DNA of 5,277 bases from assembly GCA_900764025.1 (NCBI GenBank), contig CAAFMM010000494.1:1-5277 (forward strand), given 5' to 3'. The translations under genes were made by a program, and so were the position numbers. The notes under the pieces were generated by a model that ran no database searches, was not told the DNA's origin, and saw only the letters and a list, made by a program, of their open reading frames with translations. Within the stretch, counting starts at the first letter, position 1. Every line of letters begins with the position of its first letter. This document shows, piece by piece, positions 4,854-5,277 of this stretch. Source of the stretch: an uncultured Collinsella sp. GTDB lineage: Bacteria > Actinomycetota > Coriobacteriia > Coriobacteriales > Coriobacteriaceae.

Positions 4854-5277
4854 AGCAGCCCACGCTCCAAAAGCATCTCGGCACAAAGGTAGGAAACGTC
4901 CTCGAAGGACTTGTTGCGAATATCAAGGGTAAGGTCGGCGGCCTGGCGATACAGCGGACGGCGATGCTCAAACAGGCGCGCGGCATGCTCGGGCGAGCGG
5001 AAATCGGGGCGCGTGTCGGACCGACGAATCTGGCGAATCGAATCCTCAAAGTCGCCCTCGAGGTACACGCACGTACCCATTTCGTGCATCAGCTCAATAT
5101 TAACCGGCGTTTCGACGATACCGCCCCCGCACGAAACCAACAGGCTGCGCTCGCTTTGGAGCGAACGGAGCGCCGAGGTCTCGAGCTCGCGAAAACGACC
5201 CTCACCCTCGGTCTCAAAAATCTCGGTTACCGACTTGCCGCAACGGCGCACGACCAGGCGGTCGGTATCGATAAAAC
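4850..5277 (-). CDS. aroK: Shikimate kinase, N-terminus outside the window
   Basis: Shikimate kinase phosphorylates shikimate to shikimate-3-phosphate with ATP, the fifth step of the chorismate pathway. About 141 residues are visible, from FIDTDRLV (at the right edge) to the TGA at 4850-4852. Substrate-site motifs are clear: DTD near 5269-5261, the FRELE segment whose Arg binds shikimate, CGGG (GGG at 5128-5120), and the lid/adenine region RRPLYRQAAD. The Walker A loop and roughly the first 25-35 residues lie beyond the window; a GTG at 5251 is not the true start, because conserved family sequence continues upstream of it. It overlaps the AroB-like gene by 4 bp. All visible active-site residues are normal, in contrast to its neighbour. 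Confidence 0.94.
   Translation of the reverse strand, partial: FIDTDRLVVRRCGKSVTEIFETEGEGRFRELETSALRSLQSERSLLVSCGGGIVETPVNIELMHEMGTCVYLEGDFEDSIRQIRRSDTRPDFRSPEHAARLFEHRRPLYRQAADLTLDIRNKSFEDVSYLCAEMLLERGLL

Noticed and set aside
4850..5251. GTG at 5251 as the real start of shikimate kinase
   Set aside because: Family-conserved residues (FIDTD) continue in frame upstream to the window edge, and the ATP-binding loop must precede them.

Overview
The window is a compact, GC-rich stretch in which every gene I can support lies on the minus strand, so it is best read from the right end to the left. The gene set and order are shikimate kinase, AroB-like protein, aminopeptidase P, EF-P, Asp23/Gls24, NusB, XseB and TlyA. 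High GC, an actinobacterial-looking TlyA and a Firmicutes-like efp/asp23/nusB neighbourhood together suggest a Coriobacteriia member (Collinsella/Olsenella-like). This is an inference from gene content, not a sequence search.

Right block (5277-3744): the 3' part of aroK overlaps by 4 bp (ATGA) with an AroB-family gene. That protein keeps the dehydroquinate synthase length and fold cues, but the expected zinc-binding and catalytic residues are replaced. It is the most unusual gene here. Middle block (3743-2417): a short intergenic region carries a nested inverted repeat that overlaps the probable pepP promoter. It is followed by pepP (M24 metallopeptidase with all ligands intact) and a strong intrinsic terminator. 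Left block (2416-1): a promoter with a perfect -10 box precedes a tightly packed operon efp - asp23/gls24-like - nusB (TTG start) - xseB - tlyA, which runs off the left edge.

The left operon groups genes for the translation and transcription machinery: EF-P relieves ribosome stalling at polyproline, NusB acts in rRNA antitermination, and TlyA methylates rRNA. With them are an envelope/alkaline-shock type protein and the small subunit of exonuclease VII. The right block belongs to aromatic amino acid (shikimate) biosynthesis, although the AroB homologue probably does not catalyse the normal reaction. There is no mobile element, CRISPR array, tRNA or rRNA, and no gene-free stretch longer than about 160 bases. 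Most of the window is ordinary housekeeping sequence. The candidates for novelty are the degenerate AroB, the pepP leader structure and the NusB tail.
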